A DNA stretch of 64,000 nucleotides from Batkoa obscura (Eukaryota; Entomophthoromycota; Entomophthoromycetes; Entomophthorales; Batkoaceae). A program made the translations under genes and the position numbers. The notes below the pieces were generated by a model. It saw only the letters and a program-made list of their open reading frames with translations. It searched no databases and was not told where the DNA came from. Of this stretch, positions 1 through 14,909 are shown piece by piece (position 1 is the first letter of the stretch; each line of letters starts with the position of its first letter). Location of the stretch: the NCBI GenBank assembly GCA_030770535.1, contig JASVEC010000012.1, positions 992,001 through 1,056,000 of the forward strand, given 5' to 3'.

Positions 1-3000
1 TATTTAATATTTTTTTGTTTAATATTCTTATTTAATATTATATATCTTATATTCAAAATACTTATAATTCTAATAAATTAATTTCAAATTTACGAATAAT
101 TGAAGTTTTGTCACAATTTAAAACCATTTAATTTAAGCTAAAACTTACATAAAGTAAAATAAGTCATTAAAACGAAAGCTACTTTTTTGATTTAATTCAT
201 TTCATTTAATATAAAAATAAAATGGGAGTACAAGGCTTATGGAGTATAATAAACTCGGAAGGAGAAATAGTTGAACTAGAAAGTTTAAATCAAAAGATAT
301 TAGCCATTGATGCCAGTATTTGGGTACATCAATTTTTAAAAGGAATCAAAGATGATAGAGGGGAAGTTATAGAAAAAGGAAGGCGCATAAAGATAAAATC
401 GGGTTTAGTTTACAATCAACAGCTGAAAAGATTTTGATGGCCAAGTTACAAAGTACTGTATTGGATACTATAAAGTAGTTTTAGAGTAATACTGTTAACA
501 ACATTTATATTTATTTGGTTATAGAAATAAACATGACGAAAGTGATGAGTTTAAAAGATTGAATTCATCAGATAGTTTTAATCGTAGTAAAAGAAATAGG
601 GATGAGTTTGAACTACCGAGTTTAGAAAATGGATTAGAGTAACTAACTCAACACTAATATAACAACAATATTTATTGTTTATAGAAAAAATATGAAATAT
701 GAAGATCCACGATACGATTTTGATGCAGAGTTGATAGAATATTTGAAAGAATATAAAGTAAGAATCATAATATCATAAAACTTATTTTATTTAATATAAG
801 TAGCCAGATATGAGCTATTCGAATATCGATAATATTGATGAATTACCAGAACAAATAAAGTATGAGTTAATAAGTGAGCTGAGGTTAAGAAGTAGACAAA
901 CGTCACTTAAAAGGATGAATTATATGAAAAGAAACGCACCGAAAGCAATTGATTTTTCTCAATTACAAATACAGAATCTAGTGAATAGGAATGCATTAAC
1001 TCAAAAATACCTCGATGTTGTTGGGATCGGGGATGAACGTCACTTACCAAATGTTAAAACTGCTAGGGTGGCTGCTGAAAAAGGTAAAGCTTTTAGTTTA
1101 CTTAAGCAAGAAAATGGCGGTTGGTCAATATCAAGCGAAACAAATGCTCCTACTATTAAATCGGAACCATCAAAACAACCAAAACAATCGAAACCAGTTG
1201 ATAAAAAGGACATTATCGATGCTGCTAGTTTCAATACTAGTTTTGATACTAGCTTTAACTTTTTCGATGATATCGAAGAAATAGAAGACGAAGCGGATTA
1301 CATTGAAGATAATATGGACTTTAAAGATATCTCAAATGAAAACTTAAATACATCAAATTTATCAAAGTTTGTTTATTCAGTCATATAGCTATTTGTTTTT
1401 AATATATAATTTCTTAGTGAATTAAATAACCATACGAATAAAATATTAGAATCAAGTGAAGACGATGTTGAAGACGATGTTGAAGACGATTTCGAAGAGT
1501 AATAATAAATAAATTTAGTTTGATTATTAATTTAGTAATAAAATAGAATAACAGTAGATGATACGACTAACGACAATAGAGGAGAGAATGAAAAAGGGGA
1601 AGTAAAAGAATTAGAAAAATGGCAAAAGTACTTAAATGATGGTATTGATGAAGATATCAAAAATAGTAAACAATTTCATTATGAAGCAATTAATAAATGG
1701 GATTTAGATAAATTACAAAAAAAAATTGAACACTATAAAGAATTACAAAAAGAGTTATTAAATCCTAAGTTCGATCAATTTGTTATTTATGAAGAGTTTT
1801 TAGATACTGTTATTAAATTAAAGAAAAGTCAACTCCAATATAAAAAACTTCAAAGCTTATCAGAAAATAAAATTAAAATATATGATATAAATGAAGATGA
1901 CTCGTTTGAGAGTATTTCTGAGATATCATTTGATGAAATCAGTAGGCCCTCTGAGAATGATGTTAAAGGTAGTTGAAATTTTATTAGGTCATTAAAAAAC
2001 TAATGAAAATTATTATAGAGCTTAAACACGATAATATTATAGACTTAGTAAAAGAGGAAGGACCAAGTATACAAGTGGATTCGGTAATCGATTTAACAGA
2101 TGAGCAAAACAATAGAAGCAGAAGTGAGTTAGTATCAAAAAATGAAAATAATATAAATGAAAGTGAAGTTCTTATTAAAAGTGAAGATAATTCTATTGAC
2201 CCTTTTAAGAATGATCTCAAAAACGAAATCAGTAGTGTAGTTAAAAGTAATAAAGGAGCAACAATAATAGATAAAACCAAGATTGATGTTACAACTACGA
2301 AATTAGAAAATCAACCTATGGTTCATAGTAATGAGACGAAGCCTCAAGAAGATACACAAAAGTTGTTAGATATAAAACTAAAATCAAACAAACACGCATT
2401 AAGTCAAGATGTTAAGGATGACTATATAACTCAAAATGAAACTTTGAATGAACCCGAATTACAAAAGGAGAATATTGGAGAACAAAATGATAAAGTTGAT
2501 ACATTCAAGGATAATAATAATAAAAAGTTAGAAGCTGAAGCTATAAATAATGGTACAATTGGTATTATACTTGATAAAGACGATACCTCTAAGGATAAAA
2601 ATGTATTATTAGAAGCCAAAAATAAAAATAAAAATGAAACCCCACTTGATAAATATCAAAATAAAGAACAAATAAATGAAATAAATGAAGAATTTATCAA
2701 GCAAATAAAAGAAAAAGGGGTAGAAAAGATACAAGATAAAATAGAGAAAGAAATTAAAGAGATGAGTAAAAATCAGTATAAAACACAAAATTATAATCAT
2801 GATCCAACATTAAATACATTTGAAGAAATTAAAGTAAGCTTATTTATTTTAATTATACACTGTTTTATAACCGTTTTTTTAGCAACTATTAACGTTATTT
2901 GGCATCCCATATATTGAAGCGCCCAGTGAAGCAGAAGCACAATGTGCAGAATTGTCTAAATTAGGTTTAGTAGATGGTATAGTAACTGAGGATTCGGACG

Positions 3001-3792
3001 TATTTTTATTTGGTGGAACACCGGTTTACAAAAATATGTTTAATAATACTAATAGTTTATTAAGATATGATTTAAACAAAATTGAAAAGGATATTAATCT
3101 AAATCGAGATGATTTTATTCAATTAGCTTATTTGTTAGGATCAGATTATACTATTGGTCTAGATAAAATTGGTCCTGTTACAGCAGTTGAAATATTATCT
3201 CAGTTTGGGAATTTAAATAATTTTTTCACGTGGTGGAATGATAATAAGTTCAAGGTGAAGCTTGAAGATAACGAATGTGCTTTTTTAAAGAAATTAGTAA
3301 TTGTTTGTATTGGGTTATTAAATTATCCTTTTATTGACAATTTTTTAGTTTAAATTAGTTAAACGTATTCATATCAACGAAAATTTCTTAGATCCTTTGG
3401 TGGCTGATGCTTACCTTAATCCATCAGTTGATCACTCAAAAACGGGTTTTCAATGGGGAACACCGGATTTGGAAGGGTTAAAAATGTATTTTTATTATAC
3501 TTTTATTATGTTTTTATTATTTAATATACGATAATTAAAAACTTTTAGATTTTTAAGCCAAACAATAAATTGGAATAATGAAAAAACTGAACAAGTTATA
3601 GCACCGGTTATTGAACATCAAGTAATTTATAAGCATATTTAAATATAAAATTTAATCTGTTTATTAGAAAAAGTTAGAAAAGGCAAAGGCTACCAAGATT
3701 ACAGATTATTTTAAAGTTGTAGGTAAGAGTATTAGCGACTCAAAAGGTGAAATAAAGCCTAAAGTTAAATCTCAAAGACTTAAAAGTGCGTT
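1..3792 (+). repeat. Left arm of large RAD2 inverted repeat
   Basis: This arm matches the reverse complement of 40788-44735. Over the stretches I compared by eye there are only about four substitutions, one T-run length change and one 157-bp gap. The pairing is x to 44736-x before the gap, 44579-x after it, and 44580-x beyond the T-run near 2880. The match is still running at base 1, so the arm extends left of the window. It stops sharply after base 3792, inside the last RAD2 exon. The arms enclose about 37 kb. Confidence 0.97.
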
Positions 3793-3844
3793 AGAAAACT
3801 CTAAAAAATCAATCTATTTGAACAAAAACGACGATTTTTATTAG
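222..3844 (+). pseudogene. RAD2: RAD2/XPG endonuclease, broken copy
   Basis: This is the plus-strand copy of the nucleotide-excision-repair 3' endonuclease RAD2/XPG, with the same exon plan as the intact copy at 40745-44514. The first exon opens normally (MGVQGLW, AIDASIWVHQFLKG). A 157-bp deletion then removes the rest of exon 1, intron 1 and part of the acceptor, and the joined frame shifts and stops after 71 residues. Lost residues include the segment ending VFVFDGPPP, which holds a conserved catalytic Asp of the N-domain. Downstream exons are preserved: 810-1388 region, 2019-2833, the I-domain exon 2883-3296, 3349-3485, 3549-3621 and 3668-3844, including a PCNA-box-like KITDYF. The last 15-18 codons differ strongly from the intact copy. 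No full-length product is possible from this start, though a shorter protein from an internal ATG cannot be excluded. Confidence 0.9.
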
Positions 3845-4196
3845 CTAAGGCTATCTTTTACATTATTATTTTCAAAGTATAAACAAACTAATTTACTAAA
3901 ATTTAAAGAGCTATAAAAATGCTATTTTTGTTATTAAAAAAACTAAAATTATACAAATATCAAAACAAAGCTACAGTTTAAGCCCATTATTATACGGTTT
4001 TTAATATTTATTAAAGATTAAATCACTTGCTATTAGATATACTTGAAAATTAGTTTATTTTGGTTGATGATTTCAAAAAAAATTGACTTTTAAATATAAT
4101 AATTTTTATATTAAAAAAACTTAATTTAAATATATTTAAAAGTTGTTAAAACTTTTTATCAACCCAAGTAAGGAAAAAAAGTTAACTTACAACTCA
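3845..4196. other. Intergenic, AT-rich
   Basis: About 350 bp between the broken RAD2 copy and tRNA-Gly. I see no ORF, repeat or RNA signal beyond A/T runs. It has no visible match to the sequence beyond the other RAD2 arm. Confidence 0.6.
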
Positions 4197-4267
4197 TGCG
4201 TACACTGGGAATCGAACCCAGGCCACTTCTTTGGAAGAGAAGTATTCTACCTCTATACTATGTACGC
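4197..4267 (-). tRNA. tRNA-Gly (anticodon UCC)
   Basis: Read on the minus strand, the 71-nt sequence folds as a cloverleaf. The acceptor stem GCGTACA pairs fully with TGTACGC, followed by discriminator A. The anticodon stem CTTCT/AGAAG encloses the loop CTTCCAA, giving anticodon TCC. The T arm is CTGGG-TTCGATT-CCCAG. There is no intron and CCA is not encoded, as expected for a eukaryotic nuclear gene. A T-rich run that could act as a Pol III terminator lies downstream, just left of 4184. Confidence 0.95.
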
Positions 4268-4879
4268 TTAGCTTGTTAAGTTCCAATAAAAAAAAATTAT
4301 GAATTTTAATTATAATTAAAATTATTATGACCTGTAAATTTATACTTAAATTGACCAAAAATAAAAATGATACTAAAAAATAAGTTTTATAGTTGTTAAA
4401 TATTTGATTTATCGAATTAATGACAATTTGATTATATTACAATCAATAAATAGGATGAACAGGTTCAGGATTTACAAGAATAATGGTTAGTTCAATGCAT
4501 CTTTGTAGTTTATTTTAAGGATTTGAAACTTTACTTAAGTTACTTTAAATTCAACATCTTAAAATCATTAATAACTCTATTTATCCATACTTTATTAATA
4601 GTAAATAAATCTTATTTCAAATAGTTTTTACTTAATAGCATAAAAATTAACGCAGTATTAGAAACATTATAAATAGATACTATTATTTTACTATTATTAA
4701 TATTATCTCCCGCAAATAAAAAAAAGCGATATAATTGTTTAATTCCGATCATTCTAGCATTCATTGGCTCAATTTAAAACTCAAACCTCAAGCTTCAAAC
4801 TATACTTGAATTGATATTCAGAACAAAATTATTAATAATTTATTTATTTATTTTCATTTAAAAAAGGTGTCAATTTTCA
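4268..4879. other. Intergenic upstream of Zn2Cys6 gene
   Basis: About 610 bp of AT-rich sequence that contains the 5' flanks of tRNA-Gly (minus) and of the regulator at 4880. I found no convincing ORF or repeat. Confidence 0.55.
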
Positions 4880-6739
4880 ATGACTTTAACTCCAGCTAAA
4901 AAATTAACTCATCGTTGTGATTCATGCCATTTTCGTAGTAAAAAGTGTGATCGTAAGTTACCTATTTGTACCCAATGTTCTTTAGAAGGCTATAAATGTA
5001 CTTTACAAAGAGGGGTTAAAAATAATAAGAGATTGTTTGAGATTGAAGATAAAATTAGTTGCTTTAAATTAAAAGGGAAGAAATCAAGTCTCAATGTCAA
5101 TGGAAGTTATAATAGGAACAATAATAATAATAATAGTAACTGGAGGAATGGAAATAGTAGTAAAACAAATAGTGAAGATGAAGGTCAATATGTCATTAAG
5201 CATAATGTATTGGACAATAAGATTGATAAGATTTATTATAAATTATTTGATAATGAAACAAAATTAATGATGGAATTTTCTAATAAAAATTTATTAGAAA
5301 ACATCTTATTATTTTTACAATATCCCATGCTAAATGCTTCGAATCCCGGATTTCGATTTTTAATGATGACATTGATCACTGTTCGAAATTTACAAAGTAA
5401 AAATCCATTGAAGTTTAATAGTTTAAAAAAAGAAGGAGACCAAAAAGAAATTAAAGAGATTATTGAGTTAGCTATTAAACAATTTTTTAAAAATGAATAT
5501 TTATTAGGATCCATGTTTATCACTAAGGACTTTGATATTAACAAGTTAAACACTTATACAAAGATTGGGATTATTACATGTGGATTAAAGCATTTATCAA
5601 GGACAGAAATAGTAGTTAATTTATTAAATTACTTTGAAGAAAAATTATATAAATTTATCCAACCTTTATCTCAATTAAAAGTAACATTTGATAATTTAAG
5701 AACAATAGCCATTATCTTATTTGGTTTAAGAAACTTTCAATGGGTAATTAAATATAATAACCGATTACTATATTATTTATCAATTAATCTTCGATTATTG
5801 GGATTAAATAAGAATATACGAGATAAAAATAATCGAGAACGATATTTGTTTTTTAATACATTAGTGTTTAATATGAGTTATTTATATACTCTTATTTCTT
5901 TTCCTTATCATTATATACCCAATTATGAATATACATTTAATTATAAAAAACAAATTAATTATTATTTAAAAGAATATCCAATAATAATTCAAAAGAATGA
6001 AATTAATCAAATAATTATAATCTACTATCATGTATTTAATTATTATATAGGTAGTTTAGCATTAACAATAATTCAATTAAATCAAATCAAAAATCAAATT
6101 AGTCATTATTTAACTAATTTTAATCAACAATTAAATAATATAAATAATATATTAATAAATTTAAAATATAATAATTTCTATTATATTTCAATTGTTAATC
6201 AATTAATAGAAAATAATAATAATTATTGTCAATGTAATAATACTAATAATTCAATTGTTAAAGAATATACAACATTATTAATGAATTTTAAAACTCATAT
6301 TTTATTATTCCATCATTATTATCATTTTTTTATATTATCTTTTAAATTATATCATAATAATGATACCCTTAACCTTACTATACCCACAACAGATATCGAT
6401 ATATTATTACCTATTTTACTTATACCTGAAGATTATTTAGACAGTTATCTCTCTATATTAATTTATAAAGCAATGACAGTAATTGAATTAGTTAAATCTA
6501 CCCCATTAACTCAATGTAATCATATGCATATTGCTGTCTTATCACAATGTTCTATTTTTTTAATAAGAAATCAATATGATAAAAAATTCAATATTAAAAT
6601 TCAACAAAGTTTAAAGAATAGTTTAAGTATATTAAATATATTAAATCAAACTCCATATAATATACCTCATGCTGGTATTAACCTTTTTTTATTAAATTGT
6701 GCATTGGAAGAAAATAACCAAAATCAATTGACCAATTAA
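4880..6739 (+). CDS. Zn(II)2Cys6 fungal transcription factor
   Basis: This is a 619-residue protein in one uninterrupted frame. Residues 13-40 hold a complete binuclear zinc cluster with spacing C-x2-C-x6-C-x6-C-x2-C-x6-C (Cys 13, 16, 23, 30, 33 and 40) and basic residues between the second and fourth Cys, the DNA-binding domain of the Gal4 class. A short Asn-rich linker follows (about residues 78-90). The rest is a long helical region rich in Leu, Ile and Asn with no strong motif, in the position of the fungal middle-homology region. Such proteins act in the nucleus as pathway regulators, but the target cannot be read from the sequence. The SET-MYND gene starts only 69 bp downstream on the same strand, so the two 3'/5' regions are very tight. 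Nothing in the frame looks broken. Confidence 0.92.
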   Translation: MTLTPAKKLTHRCDSCHFRSKKCDRKLPICTQCSLEGYKCTLQRGVKNNKRLFEIEDKISCFKLKGKKSSLNVNGSYNRNNNNNNSNWRNGNSSKTNSEDEGQYVIKHNVLDNKIDKIYYKLFDNETKLMMEFSNKNLLENILLFLQYPMLNASNPGFRFLMMTLITVRNLQSKNPLKFNSLKKEGDQKEIKEIIELAIKQFFKNEYLLGSMFITKDFDINKLNTYTKIGIITCGLKHLSRTEIVVNLLNYFEEKLYKFIQPLSQLKVTFDNLRTIAIILFGLRNFQWVIKYNNRLLYYLSINLRLLGLNKNIRDKNNRERYLFFNTLVFNMSYLYTLISFPYHYIPNYEYTFNYKKQINYYLKEYPIIIQKNEINQIIIIYYHVFNYYIGSLALTIIQLNQIKNQISHYLTNFNQQLNNINNILINLKYNNFYYISIVNQLIENNNNYCQCNNTNNSIVKEYTTLLMNFKTHILLFHHYYHFFILSFKLYHNNDTLNLTIPTTDIDILLPILLIPEDYLDSYLSILIYKAMTVIELVKSTPLTQCNHMHIAVLSQCSIFLIRNQYDKKFNIKIQQSLKNSLSILNILNQTPYNIPHAGINLFLLNCALEENNQNQLTN

Positions 6740-6808
6740 AATCGAAAGATTATTAAACTAATAAAAGTTGAATGATTTGTGATTTATTTTTTATTTTTTT
6801 AAAAATTG

Positions 6809-8185
6809 ATGGACTTATATTATTTAGAAGCTTATAAATTAATTCAATTAAAGTATTATCATTTAAGTATAATACCTTTAATTACATCAATAATACAAAA
6901 ATCAACTAATAGTCTCTCATTTACTTTAAATTTATTATTAAAATTATGGAATTATTTAAAGTTTAATAAAGAAGATTTAATTGATATATTTGAGTCCAAT
7001 GAAGTAAAAGAAGTTATTAAATTAATTAAGAAAAAGGATTTGAATATTATAATTACCAGAGATAATACTCTAGAACCTGAATTATTTAATGAATATCAAA
7101 AATTAGAATTACAAATTAATACTTTATTAAAGATTATTACTACATCTTTTTATCAACCTATAAAATTAATTCAACGTCCACAATTACGTCAAAAAACAAA
7201 TCATTATCAACAAGAATTAATTTCCAATTCTACTACTTTAAATCAAATTCCTAAATGTAAAATTGAATATCATCAAAATAAAGGTAATAGTGTGACTTCC
7301 ACTACTATCATCCCATGTAATTCGACAATATTTACTGAATTAGAACCCATTGTATATCGTATTGAAAGTTCATATAAACGTAACCATTGTACATTTTGTT
7401 GTTTAAAAATAAAAAATAATAATAAAAAATATTGTAAAAATCAATGTAAAGGTATAATTTATTGTAATGAGGGATGTCAACAAAAAGATTACAAGTTAAG
7501 ACATAGGGAGTTGTGTAAGTTAAAATTAGATTATTTTAAATTAACTGGGTTTAATGAATTGATTATTACAATTTGGTCACAATGGTATAGTAAGAAAAAG
7601 AAAGATGAAGCTTTGTTATACTATAATAAGTTACCTTATCTTTATAGTAGTAGTGATGTATTTGATTTAATTAATACGGAATTGGAATTAAAGCAACAAA
7701 ATGTAAGATATATTGATATATTAAGAGAATATTTGCAATTAGATTCGAGATTACAAAAAGAGATTTTATTTAATGATTATATTCAATTATATTGTTTATT
7801 AAAATGTAATATAATTAACTTAAATAATAATCAAATTAATGAATTTGGGGATGCTTTATATTTTCTAGCTTCTATGGTTAATCATTCTTGTAATTCTAAT
7901 GCTAAATTTATTATTAATGGAAAATCAGTGAGTATTGTTAGTAGAGATAAAGAAATCCAAATTGAAAATGAAATTTCAATTTCTTATTTTCCAATTCATT
8001 TATTACCTTATCATTTAAGAAAACAATATTTTATTCAAACTTATAATTTTTATTGTGAATGTGAGAGGTGTAAGGAAGAAGAAAAAAAGAGAAAAGAAGG
8101 TATATTAGTTGAAGGGGATAATAATAATAATAATAATAATAATAATATACCTACTTATTTCGATTTATCAACTTTATTTGATTGA
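6809..8185 (+). CDS. SET and MYND domain protein (SMYD/SET5-like)
   Basis: This is a 458-residue protein without introns, starting at the first ATG in frame. The N-terminal ~150 residues are a helical, unrecognised extension. The SET domain then begins (about residues 165-195, GNSVTST..IIPCNSTIF) and is split by a MYND zinc finger (Cys/His cluster CTFCC..CKNQCKG..YCNEGCQ..HRELC). The catalytic half carries the NHSC signature within SMVNHSCNSNA and a SISYFP segment. A post-SET cluster CECERCKEE follows. The C-terminus has a short Asn run. Proteins of this build are lysine methyltransferases using S-adenosylmethionine. The substrate here is unknown. It ends 108 bp from the 3' end of the convergent helicase gene. 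Confidence 0.85.
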   Translation: MDLYYLEAYKLIQLKYYHLSIIPLITSIIQKSTNSLSFTLNLLLKLWNYLKFNKEDLIDIFESNEVKEVIKLIKKKDLNIIITRDNTLEPELFNEYQKLELQINTLLKIITTSFYQPIKLIQRPQLRQKTNHYQQELISNSTTLNQIPKCKIEYHQNKGNSVTSTTIIPCNSTIFTELEPIVYRIESSYKRNHCTFCCLKIKNNNKKYCKNQCKGIIYCNEGCQQKDYKLRHRELCKLKLDYFKLTGFNELIITIWSQWYSKKKKDEALLYYNKLPYLYSSSDVFDLINTELELKQQNVRYIDILREYLQLDSRLQKEILFNDYIQLYCLLKCNIINLNNNQINEFGDALYFLASMVNHSCNSNAKFIINGKSVSIVSRDKEIQIENEISISYFPIHLLPYHLRKQYFIQTYNFYCECERCKEEEKKRKEGILVEGDNNNNNNNNNIPTYFDLSTLFD

Positions 8186-8293
8186 AAACAATAACCTAAT
8201 AGAAGTATAAAATAAAATAAAATAATTGTAGTTCTACTTTTGTATTTTTATATTTTTATATTCTTATTTGTATACAAATATACTTTATTTTAA

Positions 8294-11392
<3,099 letters not shown>

Positions 11393-11587
11393 TTTATTAT
11401 AATTATAATTGGATGAAGAAAGAAAGAAAAGAAAAGAAAAGAAAAGAAAAGAAAAAGAAGAAAAAGGAAGAAAAAGATTTTCAAAAAAGATTTTTGAACT
11501 CTAGATTTTAAATTGATTTAAATTGTTTATTGATCTTTTTTTAATATCAAAAAAACAAATTATTATTAATTTCAATTTCAAATACAA
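11393..11587. promoter_or_regulatory. Shared divergent promoter, CHL1 and SEC24
   Basis: A 195-bp gap separates the start codons of CHL1 (minus) and SEC24 (plus). It contains an A/G-rich strand-biased tract of GAAAA units (about 11417-11475) on the plus strand. Such tracts often exclude nucleosomes in fungal promoters. This function is inferred from position only. Confidence 0.55.
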
Positions 11588-14500
11588 ATGCAAAACAATG
11601 TTCGAAAATATAATCAGCTTTCTTATCAAAGAGAATATGGTGGTACTTATATGGACCCTAATGAAAACACTTTATCTTCCAGACCATTACTCTCAATTAA
11701 TGATGACGTGGATCCGATAATAATGACCAAAATGGAAGTAAATTTCAAGTAAATGTATAAATAAAATTAAAGTAATTAATAATAGAGTTGTTCATTGATT
11801 GGTAAAGAGATAGTTAAAAAAGACCTATCTTTATTAAAAAATGAGAATAATACTATTTATTCTTATTATAATGTATTTTTGAATAATGAAAATTCAAAGA
11901 ATAAAATGGAATTGAATTTAACAATAGAACCTTTTAAGTTAAAAGTAAGTTGATGTTTTCTTATTATTGTTATAAGTTTTATATTGTTAAATTTTAAAAA
12001 TAAAAGGCACCAATAACTTTAGATTTACTATTAAAATGTACTGTATGTGGCTCTTATCCACATAATAAAAGCCAATTATCAAATGATATTACTTTATGGT
12101 CATGTTGTTTATGCGGTAACTCAAATCAAAGTAAATATTTTATTTTATTTAAGTTAAAAAAAAGTAGAGATATATTTATAAATTAAACTATTTATTTTTT
12201 TATACTTAGTACCACCTTCTTTTCAATCCCAATTTCAACAAGATTTTCCAAAGATTCAAAGCAATTCAACTATTGATTATATTATTTCTAATAAAGTAAG
12301 GATAAAAGACACAAATTAATGATAAGTTTTAATTAAATTATTTTAAAGGATGAACGAAAACTTAATGAAATACCAAATATACTATTTATAATTGATATCT
12401 CTTTTAATTCAATAAAAAATGGTAAATTTAATAAAATATTATTAATTTGTTTCTATTTAATAACTTAATTTTTAACTTAGGAACTTTATCCTCAGTGATA
12501 ATTATATTACTTGAATTAATTCAATTAATACCTAATAATTTAAATTTAGGTTTTATTACCTTTGATAGTCATTTGCAATTTTATCAATTTAAAGTAAGTT
12601 ATTTAAATATTCTTTCTACCTTTAATCAATTCAATTTAATACTTTTTATTATTATAGAAAAATCAAATGTATCAAATGTTAGTTTTATCTAATTTAGAAG
12701 AAGAACCTTATCTTCCATTACCAATATCAGAGTTATGTGTAAATGGTAGAGAGTATTTCAATGAGATAACAAGATTCTTAATGGATTTAGAATTATTATT
12801 TGAAAATAATAATGATTTTCAATCGTGTGCTGGAGATACATTATTTTTATTAACGGAATTGGAAGTAAATTTTGTATTTGATTATAAAATTGATTACTAA
12901 TTGATATATTTTTATACTTTATAATTCGATAGCATTACTTTTTTGGTTCAATTTATTTATTTTTATCTTGTATGCCAAATAAAGGCAAAGGTACTTTGAT
13001 TACTAAAGGGGGAACAAGTCTCTTAGGCACAGATAATGTAAGTTTATTTTTATCAATTATAAAATTGAATAAGAGTGATAATAAATGGAATTTATTTTTA
13101 TATAGGAATATAAATTATTAGTAGAAGAAAACATGTATTATAAAGATATTAGTTTAAAATTAAGTGAAATGTCCATCTCAACAAATCTATTTATTTTAGG
13201 AAATGAAGATTTTGATTTACAAAGTTTAGGTAAGTAACTATTATTATTGATTTTATATATATTAATTTAATTTTAAATTAGTTGTGTTGTCAAAAATAAC
13301 AAATGGAGAATTATATTATTATCCTAATTATATAATGAAAGATTTTAATGAAAACTGTTATCAACAGTTTTATGTCGATTTATTAACTTGTTTTAAAAAC
13401 CAAATAGGTTATGCTGCTAGTTTACAAGTGAATTTACCAACGGGTAAGTAATTATAATTGATCTTTCAAAATATTAGTTATTTTATTTATTTAATATTAT
13501 TGTTATAATTAGGTTTACAAGGACATGAATTTCTTGGCAAATTGTTTATGAAATCTATTAATTCATGTAATTTAAACACAATTCATCAAAATCAATTAAT
13601 TCAATATCAATTTCAAATTAATGATACTATTTATATTATTAAAGATGAAGAAAATTCTCAAGAACTAATTTGTTTTCAAGCTAATTTAACATATTTAGAT
13701 TTAGAAGGTAAGTTATTTTTAGAAAATATAAGTTATAGTTAAAGTTTATTAATAATAATATTTTATTGTTTTTTTTAGGCAATTTAATATGTAAAGTTAT
13801 GAATTTAAATATGAAAATGACTAATGTAATAGAGGAATTCATTATGTCGATTAATCCATTAAGATATATTCAACTATTAGCATTTAAAGCAAGTAGTAAT
13901 TTGATTCATCAAAAATTCAAAACAACTCGAGATACAATGATTAATCAAGTTAAAAATATATTAAAACTTTATTATCAACAAATTAATATTCAAAATGATT
14001 TTCATTTATTGGAAGAATTCACTGTACCAAGTAATTTAATTACAATGCCTTATTTAATTCATTGTTTATGTAAAGTAGTAAGTATTTTTTTGTTGAAATT
14101 TATAGATGAAATTTATATATTATTTCATTTTTTATATAATAGCCTTGTTTTACTATTGGATCTCATACGACTGCTAATGAACGAAGTTGGTTGAATTTGA
14201 AATTAATTAGTTTTGATAGTATTCAATTAATGAATTTTATTATTCCGAATATTTTTCAATTTCAATTTCAAAATGAACAAGTTCAATTGATCTCAATCAT
14301 GCCTTCAAGTATGAATATTGTAACTAATAAGATATTAATGATGATAAATTTTAATTGCGTTTATTTTTGGATTGGAGAAAATTGTTTAAAAGAAGAATTA
14401 AATTATTTATTTGGATTAAATGAATATTATAAGATTGGAAATATACAGGTGAATTTTTGATTTAATATTGTAATAAATTATTATTAATTATTTCGTTTTT

Positions 14501-14740
14501 AACTAGCATTGGAATGAAATGATTAATTTAAAAGAAGTTATAAAGAGACAACTGGAGATAAAAGAATTTCCCAGTTTTAATATTATAATTGAAACAAAAG
14601 TTACTAATTTTAATAATCAACAATTAAAAGTCAAATTTTTAAATCAATTACATGAAGATCGAAATATTAATGGTAATTCTTATCAACAATTTTTATTAGC
14701 TTTAGTGCAAAGTTTGAAACTGGAGTTAAATATTAATTAA
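11588..14740 (+). CDS. SEC24: COPII coat cargo adaptor SEC24
   Basis: The SEC24 subunit of the COPII coat selects cargo for ER-to-Golgi vesicles. Fourteen exons join in phase: 11588-11737, 11786-11944, 12007-12130, 12210-12295, 12349-12421, 12481-12593, 12658-12864, 12933-13037, 13106-13229, 13282-13443, 13513-13707, 13779-14077, 14143-14448, 14507-14740. The product is about 778 residues. The zinc finger (CTVCGSYP ... WSCCLCGN), the trunk strand ILFIIDIS, a GFITFDSHLQFY segment and the FGSIYLF..P stretch follow the family order, then the beta-sandwich and helical parts (NPLRYIQLLAFKAS) and a gelsolin-like end. It is shorter than typical SEC24 because the low-complexity N-terminal arm is reduced to about 100 residues before the zinc finger. 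It could be an SFB2/SFB3-type paralogue. Confidence 0.9.
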
Positions 14741-14840
14741 ATATGATAATAAATGTTGAATTTATTTTATCTTTATTTTAATTTATTATATTTTAAATTA
14801 TAAAATGATAATAAAATAAATAAATATATAATTTATAAAG

Positions 14841-14876
14841 TTTAATAAAAATAAAAATAAAAATAAAAATAAAAAT
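14841..14876. repeat. (AAAAAT)n microsatellite
   Basis: A short run of AAAAAT units lies in the 169-bp convergent gap between SEC24 and CDC50. Similar runs occur at about 16316-16340 (AAAAT units), 35336-35394 and 52800-52835. Confidence 0.85.
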
Positions 14877-14909
14877 ATTTATTATTATAACAAATATAAA
14901 AATAGTCAC

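Noticed and set aside
1961-1988. A 19- or 26-nt intron in RAD2 joining frames near 1962-1987
   Set aside because: A 50-nt intron (1969-2018 in the left arm, equivalent in the right) with ordinary borders keeps the phase and is far more plausible.
1984-2280. Minus-strand ORF of 98 residues and its twin at 42299-42595
   Set aside because: It lies opposite a confirmed RAD2 exon in both arms and is hydrophobic only because it is the complement of a Glu/Lys-rich segment.
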